64,000 nucleotides of DNA from a bacterium (GTDB lineage: Bacteria > Vulcanimicrobiota > Xenobia > Xenobiales > JADMJV01). Below, piece by piece: positions 9,291 to 17,907 of the stretch. Numbering within the stretch: the first letter of the stretch is position 1; every line of letters starts with the position of its first letter. Below the pieces are notes generated by a model that saw only the letters and a program-made list of their open reading frames with translations, did no database searches and had not been told where the DNA came from. Position numbers and translations under genes: made by a program. The stretch covers positions 1-64,000 of the forward strand of contig JAFEBA010000013.1 in assembly GCA_018266105.1 (NCBI GenBank), given 5' to 3'.

Positions 9291-10538
9291 GTGCAATACA
9301 ATGCCAGTTCGTCCCAGGCCGCGATGGAGCTTGAGGACAAATTCGGATCTCACAATTATCACCCGCTGCCGGTGGTGCTGAGCCGCGGTGAAGGAATTTA
9401 CATGTGGAGCCCCGAGGGCGAGCGCTATATCGACTTCCTGAGCGCATACTCGGCCGTCAACCAGGGTCACTGCCATCCTCGTATTATTAAGGCCCTGGTC
9501 GATCAGGCTCAAAAGCTGACCCTGACTTCACGGGCTTTCCACAGCGATGTGCTGGGCACATACTGTAAATACGTCACCGAGTACTTTGGCTATCAGCGCG
9601 TGCTGCCCATGAACACCGGCGTTGAGGGTGGCGAGACGGCCCTCAAGCTGGCACGCCGCTGGGGTTACCTGCACAAGAAAATCCCCGACGGCCAGGCTCG
9701 CGTGGTCTTTGTATCAGGTAATTTCTGGGGTCGCACTCTGGCCGCCATTTCTGCTTCGACTGATCCGGATTGCCACGATGGTTTCGGACCTTATATGCCC
9801 GGCTTTGACATCATTCCTTACAACGATCTGCCGGCACTGGAGAAAGCTCTGCAGAATCCGCTGGTGTGTGCCTTTATGGTAGAGCCCATCCAGGGTGAGG
9901 CCGGCGTGTTCGTGCCCGATGATGGCTACCTCAAGGGCGTACGCGAACTGTGCACCAAGAATCATGTGCTGATGATCGCCGACGAGATTCAGACCGGGCT
10001 TTGCCGGACCGGCAAAATGCTTTGCGTGGATCACGAGAATGTCCGCCCCGACCTCTTAATCCTGGGTAAGGCTCTTTCCGGGGGCGTGCTGCCGGTTTCG
10101 GCCGTGTTGGCCGATGACGAGGTGATCTTGGGAATCAAGCCCGGTGAGCACGGCTCAACCTACGGTGGGAACCCTCTGGCCTGTGCGGTGGCCATCGAAT
10201 CTCTTCAGGTTCTCAAGGATGAGAAACTGGATGAAAACGCTGCCAGGATGGGCGAGTTGCTGCGCGCCGGCCTGCGCAAGATGGACTACAAGTGGATCCA
10301 CCAGATCCGTGGCAAAGGCCTGCTGAACGCGGTCGAGATCGATCACGACGCGGGAGCCAACGCTTGGGATATTTGTGTGCAGATGAAAAACAACGGCTTG
10401 CTGGCCAAGCCCACCCACGACAACATTATCCGCTTCGCCCCACCGTTGGTGATCAACGAGCAGCAGTTGCACGAATCGCTTGAAATCATCACCAAGTCTT
10501 TCGCGCAAGTGGAAGAAGCCCGGATGGCGCGTTCATAA
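9291..10538 (+). CDS. rocD: Ornithine aminotransferase (ornithine-oxo-acid transaminase)
   Basis: A 415-residue class-III PLP aminotransferase very close to the RocD/OAT family. It has [25 protein letters not shown], the cofactor Asp in IADEIQTG, the Schiff-base Lys in LGKALSGG, and [10 protein letters not shown]. The enzyme moves the delta-amino group of ornithine to 2-oxoglutarate, giving glutamate semialdehyde, and so links arginine and proline metabolism. The GTG at 9291 is preferred over in-frame starts as early as 9189 because it has a strong AAGGAGA site 7 bases upstream and matches the family N-terminus. A longer start would overlap the antiporter gene. A strong terminator follows. 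Confidence 0.93.
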   Translation: MQYNASSSQAAMELEDKFGSHNYHPLPVVLSRGEGIYMWSPEGERYIDFLSAYSAVNQGHCHPRIIKALVDQAQKLTLTSRAFHSDVLGTYCKYVTEYFGYQRVLPMNTGVEGGETALKLARRWGYLHKKIPDGQARVVFVSGNFWGRTLAAISASTDPDCHDGFGPYMPGFDIIPYNDLPALEKALQNPLVCAFMVEPIQGEAGVFVPDDGYLKGVRELCTKNHVLMIADEIQTGLCRTGKMLCVDHENVRPDLLILGKALSGGVLPVSAVLADDEVILGIKPGEHGSTYGGNPLACAVAIESLQVLKDEKLDENAARMGELLRAGLRKMDYKWIHQIRGKGLLNAVEIDHDAGANAWDICVQMKNNGLLAKPTHDNIIRFAPPLVINEQQLHESLEIITKSFAQVEEARMARS

Positions 10539-10545
10539 ACCTGGC

Positions 10546-10587
10546 AAAAAGAACGCCGGCCCCATCTGGAGCCGGCGTTCTTTTTTT
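10546..10587. terminator. Bidirectional intrinsic terminator between convergent genes
   Basis: A perfect 10-bp stem (GAACGCCGGC at 10551-10560 with GCCGGCGTTC at 10571-10580) has a 10-base loop, A5 on the left and T7 on the right. It lies between the end of rocD and the end of the convergent gene at 10596, so it can stop transcription from both sides. Confidence 0.92.
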
Positions 10588-10595
10588 GTCCAAAG

Positions 10596-11654
10596 CTACC
10601 GAATATGTCGTAGCATTCGTTCCAGGATGGACACGATGGCCTGGCCCGTCATCTCGACTGGCTCGACTTCATAGCCGGTGAGCAGGCGAATCTGATGCAG
10701 AGCCAGGTGGTCCTTAACGTTGCTCATTCCGATCCGGAGGACCAGCTTCTGAGGTAGAACCTCGTGCTGGACCAGGGCGGGTAGAAGCCGATCCAGCTTG
10801 AAAAAGGTGGGCAGGATAGCGGTCTGGCGCCAAAGGTCTTCCTCTGCTCCGCCCACTTTCTCGCGCAGGGCCGCGGCGATTTCCTCTTCTTCGGCCTGGA
10901 ATGGCTGGACCGAGAGCCCGGTCACTTCGCTCACTTCCTGGCGGGTGCGCCAGTCCGAGGGGTCAGCCATGGCCAGCAGGATCGACATTTCGAAGGGCTG
11001 GATCTTATGAGCGCGCAGCAGAGGCTTGAGATGACGATAATCTTCATCAGAGAGCAGTTGCTCCCAGCTGGGGGCCTGGTCGAAACGGCAGGCAGTGGGG
11101 AACTCCTCGGGCAAGACCAGAGCGGGGCGCACATCCCAGCCGGTGATTTCGCAAATCTCGTCTAGAGCAGCTTCGTCTTCCCAGTTGTCCATGGTCACCT
11201 GGAGTGACAGGCCGGCTGGATAGCAACGGTAGCGCTGAGCCACCGGCGTCATCTTGAGCTTCACCTGTTGCAGGTGATGACGCATGAGTTCCAGGCGTTG
11301 CTCATAGGTCAGGCCCTCCCAGAGAGAGCCGCTATCGGGTACCCAGACCGAACCGGGTTGAGCCGACACCTGGGCCACCAGGCGATTGATGGTTGGGCGG
11401 GTCAGTTCCGAGATGATGTCGGCTCTTGGCATGGCGCTGGGAATGATCTCCAGGCCGCTGACCATGCTGAGTTGCTGCAGCAAGCTGCGCTGCTGCGTTT
11501 CCGCCATTGCGCAGCACAGACACAACTGCAAAGGCGTGACGTTGTATTGGTGGAGCACCGGATGCAGAGCCAGCATAAGAGAGTCGGGGACACGCCCGAA
11601 CTTTCTCCGCTCTTTCGGCTCCGACGGGCCGACAGAATCCTCCCGGCTGCTCAT
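10596..11654 (-). CDS. Protein made of four GspE-N/MshEN-like repeats, no ATPase domain
   Basis: A 352-residue soluble protein without recognisable enzyme motifs. Four segments share the pattern L...(S/T)G..V.P......I...L seen in the GspE N-terminal (MshEN) domain: MVSGLEIIPS (about residue 65), EITGWDVRP (about 165), EVTGLSVQP (about 240) and LLTGYEVEPVE (about 330). MshEN domains in type II secretion and pilus ATPases can bind cyclic-di-GMP. Here they stand alone in tandem, which suggests a ligand-binding or regulatory protein. The gene converges on rocD and lies downstream of the TPR lipoprotein gene (38-base gap). The repeat call rests on pattern matching by eye. Confidence 0.55.
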   Translation of the reverse strand: MSSREDSVGPSEPKERRKFGRVPDSLMLALHPVLHQYNVTPLQLCLCCAMAETQQRSLLQQLSMVSGLEIIPSAMPRADIISELTRPTINRLVAQVSAQPGSVWVPDSGSLWEGLTYEQRLELMRHHLQQVKLKMTPVAQRYRCYPAGLSLQVTMDNWEDEAALDEICEITGWDVRPALVLPEEFPTACRFDQAPSWEQLLSDEDYRHLKPLLRAHKIQPFEMSILLAMADPSDWRTRQEVSEVTGLSVQPFQAEEEEIAAALREKVGGAEEDLWRQTAILPTFFKLDRLLPALVQHEVLPQKLVLRIGMSNVKDHLALHQIRLLTGYEVEPVEMTGQAIVSILERMLRHIR

Positions 11655-11692
11655 AAGAGAGTATTTGGATGAGTCTTCCAGAGTCCCTTCGG

Positions 11693-12952
11693 CTATTTTT
11701 CCAACATCTCAGGTGTGTAGTCTGGATTGATCGTTTTCAGTTTTTCAGCCCAGGGGCCCTCGGGTTCCCAGAGCGCCATCCGCTGATATAACGAGGGCTC
11801 CTGGTAGCCTCCGCCCAGAGCCTGTTTCAAAGCCTTGACGGCCTGCTCGTGTTTCTTTAGGCGTTCCAGCGTGATGGCCTTGAGCTCAAAGAGGCGCCAG
11901 TCCTGACGTTGCTTTTCCTCTTGCTCCAGCAACTGCAGAGCCTCCTGATCGCGTCCCAAATCCAGCAGCACTCGCGCCAGGTCGCGGGCGTGCCCGTAGC
12001 GGCCCTGCTTGACCTCCGGCTCTAGCAATTTTTGGGCCTGCTCCAGCATGCTCCGGGCCTGCTCAGTTTGTCCCTGAGATTGCTTGATTTGGGCCACCTC
12101 GCGCAGCAGCAGAGGATGCTGAGTTTTGGTAAAAGCAGCCATAAACAGCTTCTCCGCCTCGGCCTGCTGGCCCTGACGCAACTTCAGGCGGGCCAGGTCC
12201 TCCCTGGTCTGGGCATTATCGGGGGCGGCTTCTAAAGAGGCCTGGTAAAATTGTTCCGCTTCCTGAAGATTGCCGTGACGGAAGTCCATCTCTCCCAGTA
12301 AGGAACGCATGCGTGCGGAGATTTTGTTCTCCATGGGTTGCTCCTGGGTGAGCGCCACCTCCAGGATCTTGCGGGCTTTTTCATCGTCACCGGTGGCGAT
12401 GTAGGCGCGTGCTGCCAGCGTGGCCGCCGCAATGGTTGGAATCTGGCGAAAGATGGCCTGGGCTGTCGCCAGGGCTTCGGGCAACCGGCCGACTTCCATC
12501 AGACTGTTGGCCAGCAAGGAGCGAGTATCTAGATCTCCCGGGTCTTTCTTTTCCAGCTTTTCGCAGATTTGAATGGCGCCTTGAAAATCGTGGCGAGCTT
12601 CGCACAAACTGGCTTTCACCAGCAAAGCCCCTTTGTCGTTGGGCAGCTTCTTGAGAGCCTGGTCCACAAGTTTTTCGGCTTCATCAAAGTAGCTGACGTC
12701 GCTGCTTTGTTGAGCTTTGGCTAGATAGGCCTGAGCCAGGGCCACTTTAAAAAGGGGATGTTGCCGAGCATCCTTCAGGCGCTTCTGGTGGAAACGGATC
12801 GCGTTGTCGACGTCCTCAGGTTGGATGTCCTTAAAGCGGTAGGCGTATCGGAAAGGGGGAGGGGCCGAGGGAGTGCCCGAGGCTGCAGGGGCTTGCGCCT
12901 TTTGGCAGCCAAAGACCAACAGCCCGAGCAGCAGCACCAAGCTTGATTTCAT
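11693..12952 (-). CDS. TPR-repeat lipoprotein
   Basis: A 419-residue protein with a lipoprotein signal peptide and lipobox (LVFGC, Cys about 16), then an Ala/Pro linker. Helix-turn-helix repeats of TPR type fill the rest, with many A..Y...G....A patterns. It is probably anchored in the inner or outer membrane facing the periplasm and acts as an assembly scaffold. No enzymatic residues are visible. It is divergent from the HupE-like gene at 13001, with 48 bases between them that must hold both promoters. Confidence 0.75.
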   Translation of the reverse strand: MKSSLVLLLGLLVFGCQKAQAPAASGTPSAPPPFRYAYRFKDIQPEDVDNAIRFHQKRLKDARQHPLFKVALAQAYLAKAQQSSDVSYFDEAEKLVDQALKKLPNDKGALLVKASLCEARHDFQGAIQICEKLEKKDPGDLDTRSLLANSLMEVGRLPEALATAQAIFRQIPTIAAATLAARAYIATGDDEKARKILEVALTQEQPMENKISARMRSLLGEMDFRHGNLQEAEQFYQASLEAAPDNAQTREDLARLKLRQGQQAEAEKLFMAAFTKTQHPLLLREVAQIKQSQGQTEQARSMLEQAQKLLEPEVKQGRYGHARDLARVLLDLGRDQEALQLLEQEEKQRQDWRLFELKAITLERLKKHEQAVKALKQALGGGYQEPSLYQRMALWEPEGPWAEKLKTINPDYTPEMLEK

Positions 12953-13000
12953 CGACCCCCATTCGGAAGGAGCTGGGAGCCGACCTGCGCAGTAGCTTCA

Positions 13001-14035
13001 ATGCGTACTTTGTGGTTCTGGCTGGCCCTCACCTGGTGCGCATGGGCTCATGGGATTGACGACGCCTTGCTTACGCTTGAGCAGCGTGGCCAGCACTGGT
13101 CCGGTACCTGGCGTTCGCCGCTGTCGTTGTGGAAAGGCTATGACCAAAACCAGGACGGCCAGCTTTCGCGTCAGGAAGTTGAGGCTGCCTGGCCGCGCGT
13201 TACGGCCGAGGGATTCTCACTTCAGGGGGTTGCGGTGCAACTGGGCGAAGGAGGACTCCAGCAGGGTCCGGCCCAGCTCCTGGTTCCGATTCGCTTCGAA
13301 GGGTCAGTGACCAACAGAATCACCCTGGATTACCGCATTTATCTCAAGTCGGTACCCAACCAAAAGTGTCTGGCCGTCATAACCAGCAGCCACGGGACAT
13401 CTGGCACGTTGCTCCTGACCCCCGAAATGCCCTCTCAGAGCCTCGAGCTGACTCCTGCGCAGACTTCGTCAGAGGCGAAGAATCCGGGCACGCTGAGCGG
13501 CTTCTTCTGGCTGGGAGTCGAACATATCCTGACCGGATATGATCACCTTTTGTTTTTGCTGACGCTTGTTATCGTAGGTGGCAATCTATGGCGCTGGGTC
13601 AAGGTGATCACCGCATTTTCAGTCTCTCACTCGATCAGTCTGGCTCTGGCCGTTTTCGGAGTAGTGCATCTGGCGCCGGCCATCATCGAACCGCTGATTG
13701 CGTTATCGATCACAGTTTCCGCAGCGTTTTCGTTTCGCGCGGTGCCGGCTCAAAAGCTCAGCGGCGGATGGCTGGTGGCCTTCGGTTTCGGCCTGATTCA
13801 CGGCCTGGGTTTTGCGGGAGTGCTGGCTGAAATGCAGCTCTCGGGTCGTCGTGCGTTGCTGCCTCTGGTCGGTTTCAACCTGGGAGTGGAAGCCGGTCAA
13901 CTGGCCGTGGCTCTGGCGCTGCTGCCGGTGGTTCGGGCCCTATGTCGCAACCAGAAGGGTGCTCGAGTGCGTCAGTTGATCACTGCCCTGGCTGGTTTGA
14001 TGGGGCTTTACTGGTTCGCCTTTGGAACACCCTGA
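13001..14035 (+). CDS. HupE/UreJ-family membrane protein with N-terminal EF-hand-like loop
   Basis: A 344-residue protein with a signal peptide, an extracytoplasmic N-terminal domain and six to seven C-terminal membrane helices. The family blocks are clear: GVEHILTGYDHLLFLL, FSVSHSISL and FGFGLIHGLGFAG, with several His and Asp suited to metal binding. HupE/UreJ proteins are thought to be Ni2+ or Co2+ importers. Residues 46-58 (YDQNQDGQLSRQE) form an EF-hand-like acidic loop in the periplasmic part. Its position beside a ureide operon that releases urea would suit nickel supply for a urease, but no urease gene is in the window. Confidence 0.75.
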   Translation: MRTLWFWLALTWCAWAHGIDDALLTLEQRGQHWSGTWRSPLSLWKGYDQNQDGQLSRQEVEAAWPRVTAEGFSLQGVAVQLGEGGLQQGPAQLLVPIRFEGSVTNRITLDYRIYLKSVPNQKCLAVITSSHGTSGTLLLTPEMPSQSLELTPAQTSSEAKNPGTLSGFFWLGVEHILTGYDHLLFLLTLVIVGGNLWRWVKVITAFSVSHSISLALAVFGVVHLAPAIIEPLIALSITVSAAFSFRAVPAQKLSGGWLVAFGFGLIHGLGFAGVLAEMQLSGRRALLPLVGFNLGVEAGQLAVALALLPVVRALCRNQKGARVRQLITALAGLMGLYWFAFGTP

Positions 14036-14394
14036 ATTAGCTCAAGCTGGATGTGCAGGCGGCCACAGAGTTGCTCGATTTCGGAGACTTTTTCCGAGGG
14101 CGGAAAGGCCAGAGGGGTGGGGACGCCACCCGAACAGGTGGCTTGCCAGAATACGACCTCATTCACCGCCAGTTCGGCCAGTTTCTTTTTCAGGCTGGCC
14201 TCATCCACTCCGGCAGCCAGAATTTCCGACCAGTGTTTGTTCCGGTTGGTCCCCGGTAAGAGGGCATAGCGCCAGGATTGGTGGTCCGGCCAAGAATACA
14301 GCTCCATTCCTTTAAAGGCGGGCTTGGGGTTACGTTGGGCCATTGCGTTGAGGGGAAACAAGGCCAGCGTCAGAAGCAGATGGCGGCGGCGCAC
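14008..14394 (-). CDS. Small secreted hypothetical protein downstream of puuD
   Basis: A 128-residue protein with a typical signal peptide (MRRRH, hydrophobic core, cleavage near NAMAQ). The mature part contains GMELYSWPD, a motif-like WRYALLPGTNRNK and one isolated Cys-Ser-Gly-Gly. The family is not recognised with certainty. It begins 3 bases after the puuD stop, so it is probably translated from the hiuH-puuD mRNA and may help a periplasmic step of urate oxidation. Its 3' end overlaps the end of the HupE-like gene by 28 bases on the opposite strand. Confidence 0.6.
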   Translation of the reverse strand: MRRRHLLLTLALFPLNAMAQRNPKPAFKGMELYSWPDHQSWRYALLPGTNRNKHWSEILAAGVDEASLKKKLAELAVNEVVFWQATCSGGVPTPLAFPPSEKVSEIEQLCGRLHIQLELIQGVPKANQ

Positions 14395-14397
14395 CGG

Positions 14398-15618
14398 CTA
14401 CTTCAGCGGGCAGCCGGCGTCGATCCAGCGACCCAGCTTTTCGCGTTCCTCTGGCGTCATTTTGGTGGCGTTGCCCAGGGGCATGACCTGGCGGTCTACG
14501 GCCTGCAGTTTGATGCGTTCGGCCGCTTCCACGATGTCGTGAGGACTGTCCAGCTTGAGGCCTTTGGGTGCCTCGCTAAAGCCCATTCCAGGAGACTCCG
14601 AGTGGCATACGGCGCAACGCTGGGCTATGATCACGCGGATTTCGCTGAAGGGGGGGGCGTCGCCGGCGTTGCTGGTGGCGGCTGGCGGCTTGGGGGCGGG
14701 CCAGGTCACGTAGAAGATGGCGGCCGTGGCCATCGCCGCAGCGGCCCCAGCGATCTTTCCAGCTCTGGTCAGCCCCACCAGGAACAGGTGGCGCATTCCC
14801 GCTCCGAAGATAATAAACAGAGCCATCAGCAGCCAGTTCAGGGGGTGGCCGAAGATGCCGGCAAAGTGGTTGCTCAGCATCAGGAAGATGACCGGGAAGG
14901 TAAAGTAGGTGTTGTGGGTGGAGCGGTATTTGGCGTGTTTGCCCAGCGAGTAGTCCACTTCACCGCCACCAGCGGCCGAGAGGTACATCTTGCGCTGGGG
15001 CGGGATGATGTGAATCCAAACGTTGAAGGCCATCAGCGAGGCCATGACGGCGCCCATTTGTAGGAATGCAGCCCGTCCCGAGAGGGTGTGGGTTAGCCAC
15101 CAGTCCAGGCCGAAAAGATAGGCCAGGGTGATACTTCCGCAAACCAGGGTGTGGTTCCGCAGGGGCGTACGCCACAGTCCATCGTAGAGAAACCAGGAGC
15201 CGAGGATGGAGCCCAGACTGACTCCGATGGCCTGAGCGGCGCTGAGTTCACGTACTCCCGGGTCGACCATGTAGGTGCCCGCACTGAGCCAGTAAACAAC
15301 CATCAGCAGCAGGAAGCCGCTGATCCAGGTGCCGGTTGCCTCCATCCAAAACCAGCGCAGACGAGGCGGAAGCTTGCCGGCTTTGAGAGGGCGTTTCTCC
15401 ACGGTGTAATAGCTGCCGCCGTGAATCAACCAGGTGATTCCCGTTACGTAGGGACGTTTCTCCGGGTCCTCGTACATGTGGTTGTCTAACCACATAAACA
15501 GGAGCGAGTCGCCGATCCACATGATGGCTGTAATGACGTGGATCCAGCGGAGCAATATACCCAGCCATTCCTCAAAGGGACCTAACATTGAAAGGCTCAG
15601 GTTCGCATCCAGGCCCAA
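14398..15618 (-). CDS. puuD: PuuD-type membrane urate oxidase with C-terminal cytochrome c
   Basis: A 406-residue integral membrane protein with about 8 helices, beginning with the PuuD-type EEWLGILLRWIHVITAI. It ends in a cytochrome c domain whose haem site CAVCH lies near residue 334, with a likely distal Met in QVMPLG. PuuD oxidises urate to 5-hydroxyisourate and passes electrons to the respiratory chain rather than making H2O2. The gene lies directly downstream of hiuH (58-base gap), whose product hydrolyses its product. It was identified as a fused urate oxidase rather than a plain DUF989 protein because of the haem domain and the pathway neighbours. Confidence 0.9.
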   Translation of the reverse strand: MGLDANLSLSMLGPFEEWLGILLRWIHVITAIMWIGDSLLFMWLDNHMYEDPEKRPYVTGITWLIHGGSYYTVEKRPLKAGKLPPRLRWFWMEATGTWISGFLLLMVVYWLSAGTYMVDPGVRELSAAQAIGVSLGSILGSWFLYDGLWRTPLRNHTLVCGSITLAYLFGLDWWLTHTLSGRAAFLQMGAVMASLMAFNVWIHIIPPQRKMYLSAAGGGEVDYSLGKHAKYRSTHNTYFTFPVIFLMLSNHFAGIFGHPLNWLLMALFIIFGAGMRHLFLVGLTRAGKIAGAAAAMATAAIFYVTWPAPKPPAATSNAGDAPPFSEIRVIIAQRCAVCHSESPGMGFSEAPKGLKLDSPHDIVEAAERIKLQAVDRQVMPLGNATKMTPEEREKLGRWIDAGCPLK

Positions 15619-15676
15619 GCTCCCCTTGCGGAAAGAAGAGTTTGCGGGGATTTTCTAGAAACGGCCGGCCGTGAAT

Positions 15677-16021
15677 TTAACTTCCTCGGTAAGTGCTATA
15701 GGCATAGGGCGAGACCAGCAGTGGAACATGATAATGAGCCCCGGCATCTTCGATGCCAAAGGCCAGCGGAACCACATCCAGGAAGGCAACGGTCGGCAAT
15801 TGCAGGCCCCGTCCTCGAAAATAGTCACCGGCGCTAAATTCCAGTCGGTAGCGGCCTGATTTCATGGTTTCTCCTTCGAGCAAAGGCCGATCCACCCGCC
15901 CGTCGGAGTTGGTGGTGGTTTCCACCAGCAGCTTGTTGGATTCATCAAAGAGCCGGATGGCCATGCCGGCTGCGGGGCAGCCGTGAGCGGTATCCAGCAC
16001 ATGTGTCGTCAGTTTTCCCAT
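15677..16021 (-). CDS. uraH: 5-Hydroxyisourate hydrolase (transthyretin-like)
   Basis: A 114-residue protein. It starts at GKLTTHVLDTAHG and ends with the diagnostic YRGS, both hallmarks of HIU hydrolase. His and Arg of the active site are visible in THVLD, GRYRLEF and YHVPLL. It converts 5-hydroxyisourate to OHCU, the step between PuuD and UraD. The ATG at 16021 is chosen over an in-frame upstream start at 16063 because the protein family begins here and the longer form would run into the divergent puuE gene. First gene of the minus-strand ureide operon. Confidence 0.93.
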   Translation of the reverse strand: MGKLTTHVLDTAHGCPAAGMAIRLFDESNKLLVETTTNSDGRVDRPLLEGETMKSGRYRLEFSAGDYFRGRGLQLPTVAFLDVVPLAFGIEDAGAHYHVPLLVSPYAYSTYRGS

Positions 16022-16061
16022 AGACCCGATACTATGATCATTCCACAGGAAAGGGCAAATC

Positions 16062-16973
16062 ATGAGTTCAGATCCGCGTGACTATGTCGGCTACGGCCAA
16101 CACCCACCCCATCCCAAGTGGCCGGGCAACGCCAGGGTGGCCGTGCAGGTGGTGCTCAACTACGAAGAGGGCGGGGAGAATTGTGTTCTCAACGGCGACC
16201 CGGCCGCCGAGACCTTCCTTTCTGAGATCATCAATGCTCCAAGGGTGGAAGCCCGTCACATGAGTATGGAGTCGATTTATGAGTACGGCAGCCGGGCGGG
16301 TGTGTGGCGGTTACTGGCTCTGTTTCGCAAATACAAGATTCCAGTCACCATTTTCGCCGTGGCCATGGCTTTGGAGAAGTATCCGGAGATTGTCCAGGCC
16401 TTTTTGCAGGATGGCCACGAGATCTGTTCCCACGGCTACCGCTGGATCAATTACCAGGACGTGGATGAGGCCACCGAACGCGAACATATGCAGAAGGCTG
16501 TCGACATTATTCGCAACCTGACGGGCTCACCGCCTTTGGGTTGGTACACCGGTCGAACCAGCCCCAACACTCGTCGGCTGGTCGCTGAAGCCGGCTGCTT
16601 TCTCTACGATGCCGACGACTACAGTGACGACCTGCCCTTTTGGACCACTACCGCCGGCAAGCCCCAGTTGATCATCCCCTACACGCTGGATACCAACGAT
16701 ATGCGCTTTGCTTCACCCCAGGGCTTCAATACCGGCGATCACTTCTACGCCTACCTGAAGGATGCTTTCGATACACTTTACGAGGAAGGCGCCAGCGCCC
16801 CCAAGATGATGTCGGTCGGATTGCACTGTCGTCTGGTGGGGCGCCCCGCCCGCATCGCCGGATTGGCTCGATTCTTCCAATACATCACTTCTTTCCCGGA
16901 CGTTTGGATTTGCCGTCGTATCGACATCGCGCGCCACTGGCACGAACATCACCCTTACCAGGAGTCCAAATGA
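16062..16973 (+). CDS. puuE: Allantoinase PuuE (polysaccharide-deacetylase fold)
   Basis: A 303-residue NodB-fold protein of the PuuE group. It opens with DYVGYGQHPPHPKWP, has NYEEGGE near residue 35, EICSHGYRW as a metal motif, and GWYTGRTSPNTRRL. PuuE hydrolyses allantoin to allantoate without the usual amidohydrolase fold. First gene of the plus-strand operon, with an AGGAAAGGG site just upstream of ATG 16062. Only 40 bases separate it from the divergent uraH start, so promoters and any shared operator for the pathway lie in 16022-16061. Deacetylation of glycans was rejected because of the operon and the specific PuuE blocks. Confidence 0.92.
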   Translation: MSSDPRDYVGYGQHPPHPKWPGNARVAVQVVLNYEEGGENCVLNGDPAAETFLSEIINAPRVEARHMSMESIYEYGSRAGVWRLLALFRKYKIPVTIFAVAMALEKYPEIVQAFLQDGHEICSHGYRWINYQDVDEATEREHMQKAVDIIRNLTGSPPLGWYTGRTSPNTRRLVAEAGCFLYDADDYSDDLPFWTTTAGKPQLIIPYTLDTNDMRFASPQGFNTGDHFYAYLKDAFDTLYEEGASAPKMMSVGLHCRLVGRPARIAGLARFFQYITSFPDVWICRRIDIARHWHEHHPYQESK

Positions 16974-17419
16974 ATAGAGCCGATTTCATCGAGAAGTATG
17001 GGGGGATCTACGAGCACTCCAGCTGGGTGGCCGAAGCCGCCTTCGGCGCCGCGGACATCCCCGGCGCTATGCGCCAGGCCGTGGAGCAGGCCAGTCACGA
17101 GCAGCAATTGGCTTTGATTTGCGCTCATCCTGATCTGGGAGAAAAATTGGATACCTTGACGGCTTCTTCCACCTCCGAGCAGCAAGGCGCCGGACTCAAC
17201 CAGTGCAGCCCTGAAGAGTTCGCTGAGTTCCAGCAACTCAATCGCGCCTATAAGGAGAAGTTCGGCTTCCCCTTCATCGTGGCCGTCAAAGGCCTGGACC
17301 GCCAGGGCATCCTGCAGCGCTTTCGCGAGCGCATCCATCACGAGCCTGAGCGCGAGTTTCGCACTGCTCTGGACCAGATTCATCGCATCGCCGCCTTTCG
17401 TCTGGAAGCCTTAAGTTGA
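16970..17419 (+). CDS. uraD: OHCU decarboxylase
   Basis: A 149-residue helical protein of the UraD family. It has the conserved ICAHPDLGEKL, LNQCSPEEFAEFQQLN.AYKEKFGFPFI and the catalytic-site Glu/His region. It converts OHCU to (S)-allantoin. The ATG at 16970 overlaps the puuE TGA (ATGA), a sign of translational coupling, and is chosen over the much longer in-frame extension back to 16640. The 3' end overlaps the allA start in the same way. Confidence 0.93.
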   Translation: MNRADFIEKYGGIYEHSSWVAEAAFGAADIPGAMRQAVEQASHEQQLALICAHPDLGEKLDTLTASSTSEQQGAGLNQCSPEEFAEFQQLNRAYKEKFGFPFIVAVKGLDRQGILQRFRERIHHEPEREFRTALDQIHRIAAFRLEALS

Positions 17420-17907
17420 TCCGCCTCAAACCCGAACCCCTGACGGCCGAGGCTTTTGCTCCTTACGGTGAAGTGATCGAAGTGGCCAACGCCGCCCAGA
17501 TTCGCGAAATCAATTACGGTAACACCCGTCGTTTTCACGACCTGGCCGGTCTGGACTTACTCCAGGCTGAGGGGCGGGCCGTGCTGAGCATCTTCCGCTC
17601 TACGCCGCTAGCGCGTCCGGTTCCCATTCGGGTCATGGAAGTGCATCCACTGTCCTCTCAAGCCTTCATGCCTCTGAGCGGGCGCCCTTACCTGGTGGTG
17701 GTGGCCGGCCAGGGGGATTTTGCGATCAGCAAGTTGCGCGCCTTTGTGGCCGGCCCCCATCAGGGAGTGAACTACCGCAGGGGGTGCTGGCATCACTACA
17801 GCCTGGCCCTGGAGGAAACTTCGGATTTCCTGGTGATCGATCGGGACGGGCCGGGAGACAATTGCCTGGAAGTTTTTCTGGATGAGGAGATCGTCGTTGA
17901 CTACTGA
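17416..17907 (+). CDS. allA: Ureidoglycolate lyase
   Basis: A 163-residue cupin-like AllA protein with the family blocks FAPYGEVIE, EVHPLSSQAFMPL, GVNYRRGCWHH and DFLVIDRDGPGDN. It splits ureidoglycolate into glyoxylate and urea, the last step of the pathway here. It begins with TTG at 17416, overlapping the uraD stop (TTGA). The residues before LKPEPLTAEAFAPYG leave no better start. Confidence 0.9.
   Translation: MIRLKPEPLTAEAFAPYGEVIEVANAAQIREINYGNTRRFHDLAGLDLLQAEGRAVLSIFRSTPLARPVPIRVMEVHPLSSQAFMPLSGRPYLVVVAGQGDFAISKLRAFVAGPHQGVNYRRGCWHHYSLALEETSDFLVIDRDGPGDNCLEVFLDEEIVVDY

Noticed and set aside
16062..16973. Chitin or peptidoglycan deacetylase
   Set aside because: The NodB fold is shared, but PuuE-specific blocks and the ureide operon point to allantoinase.
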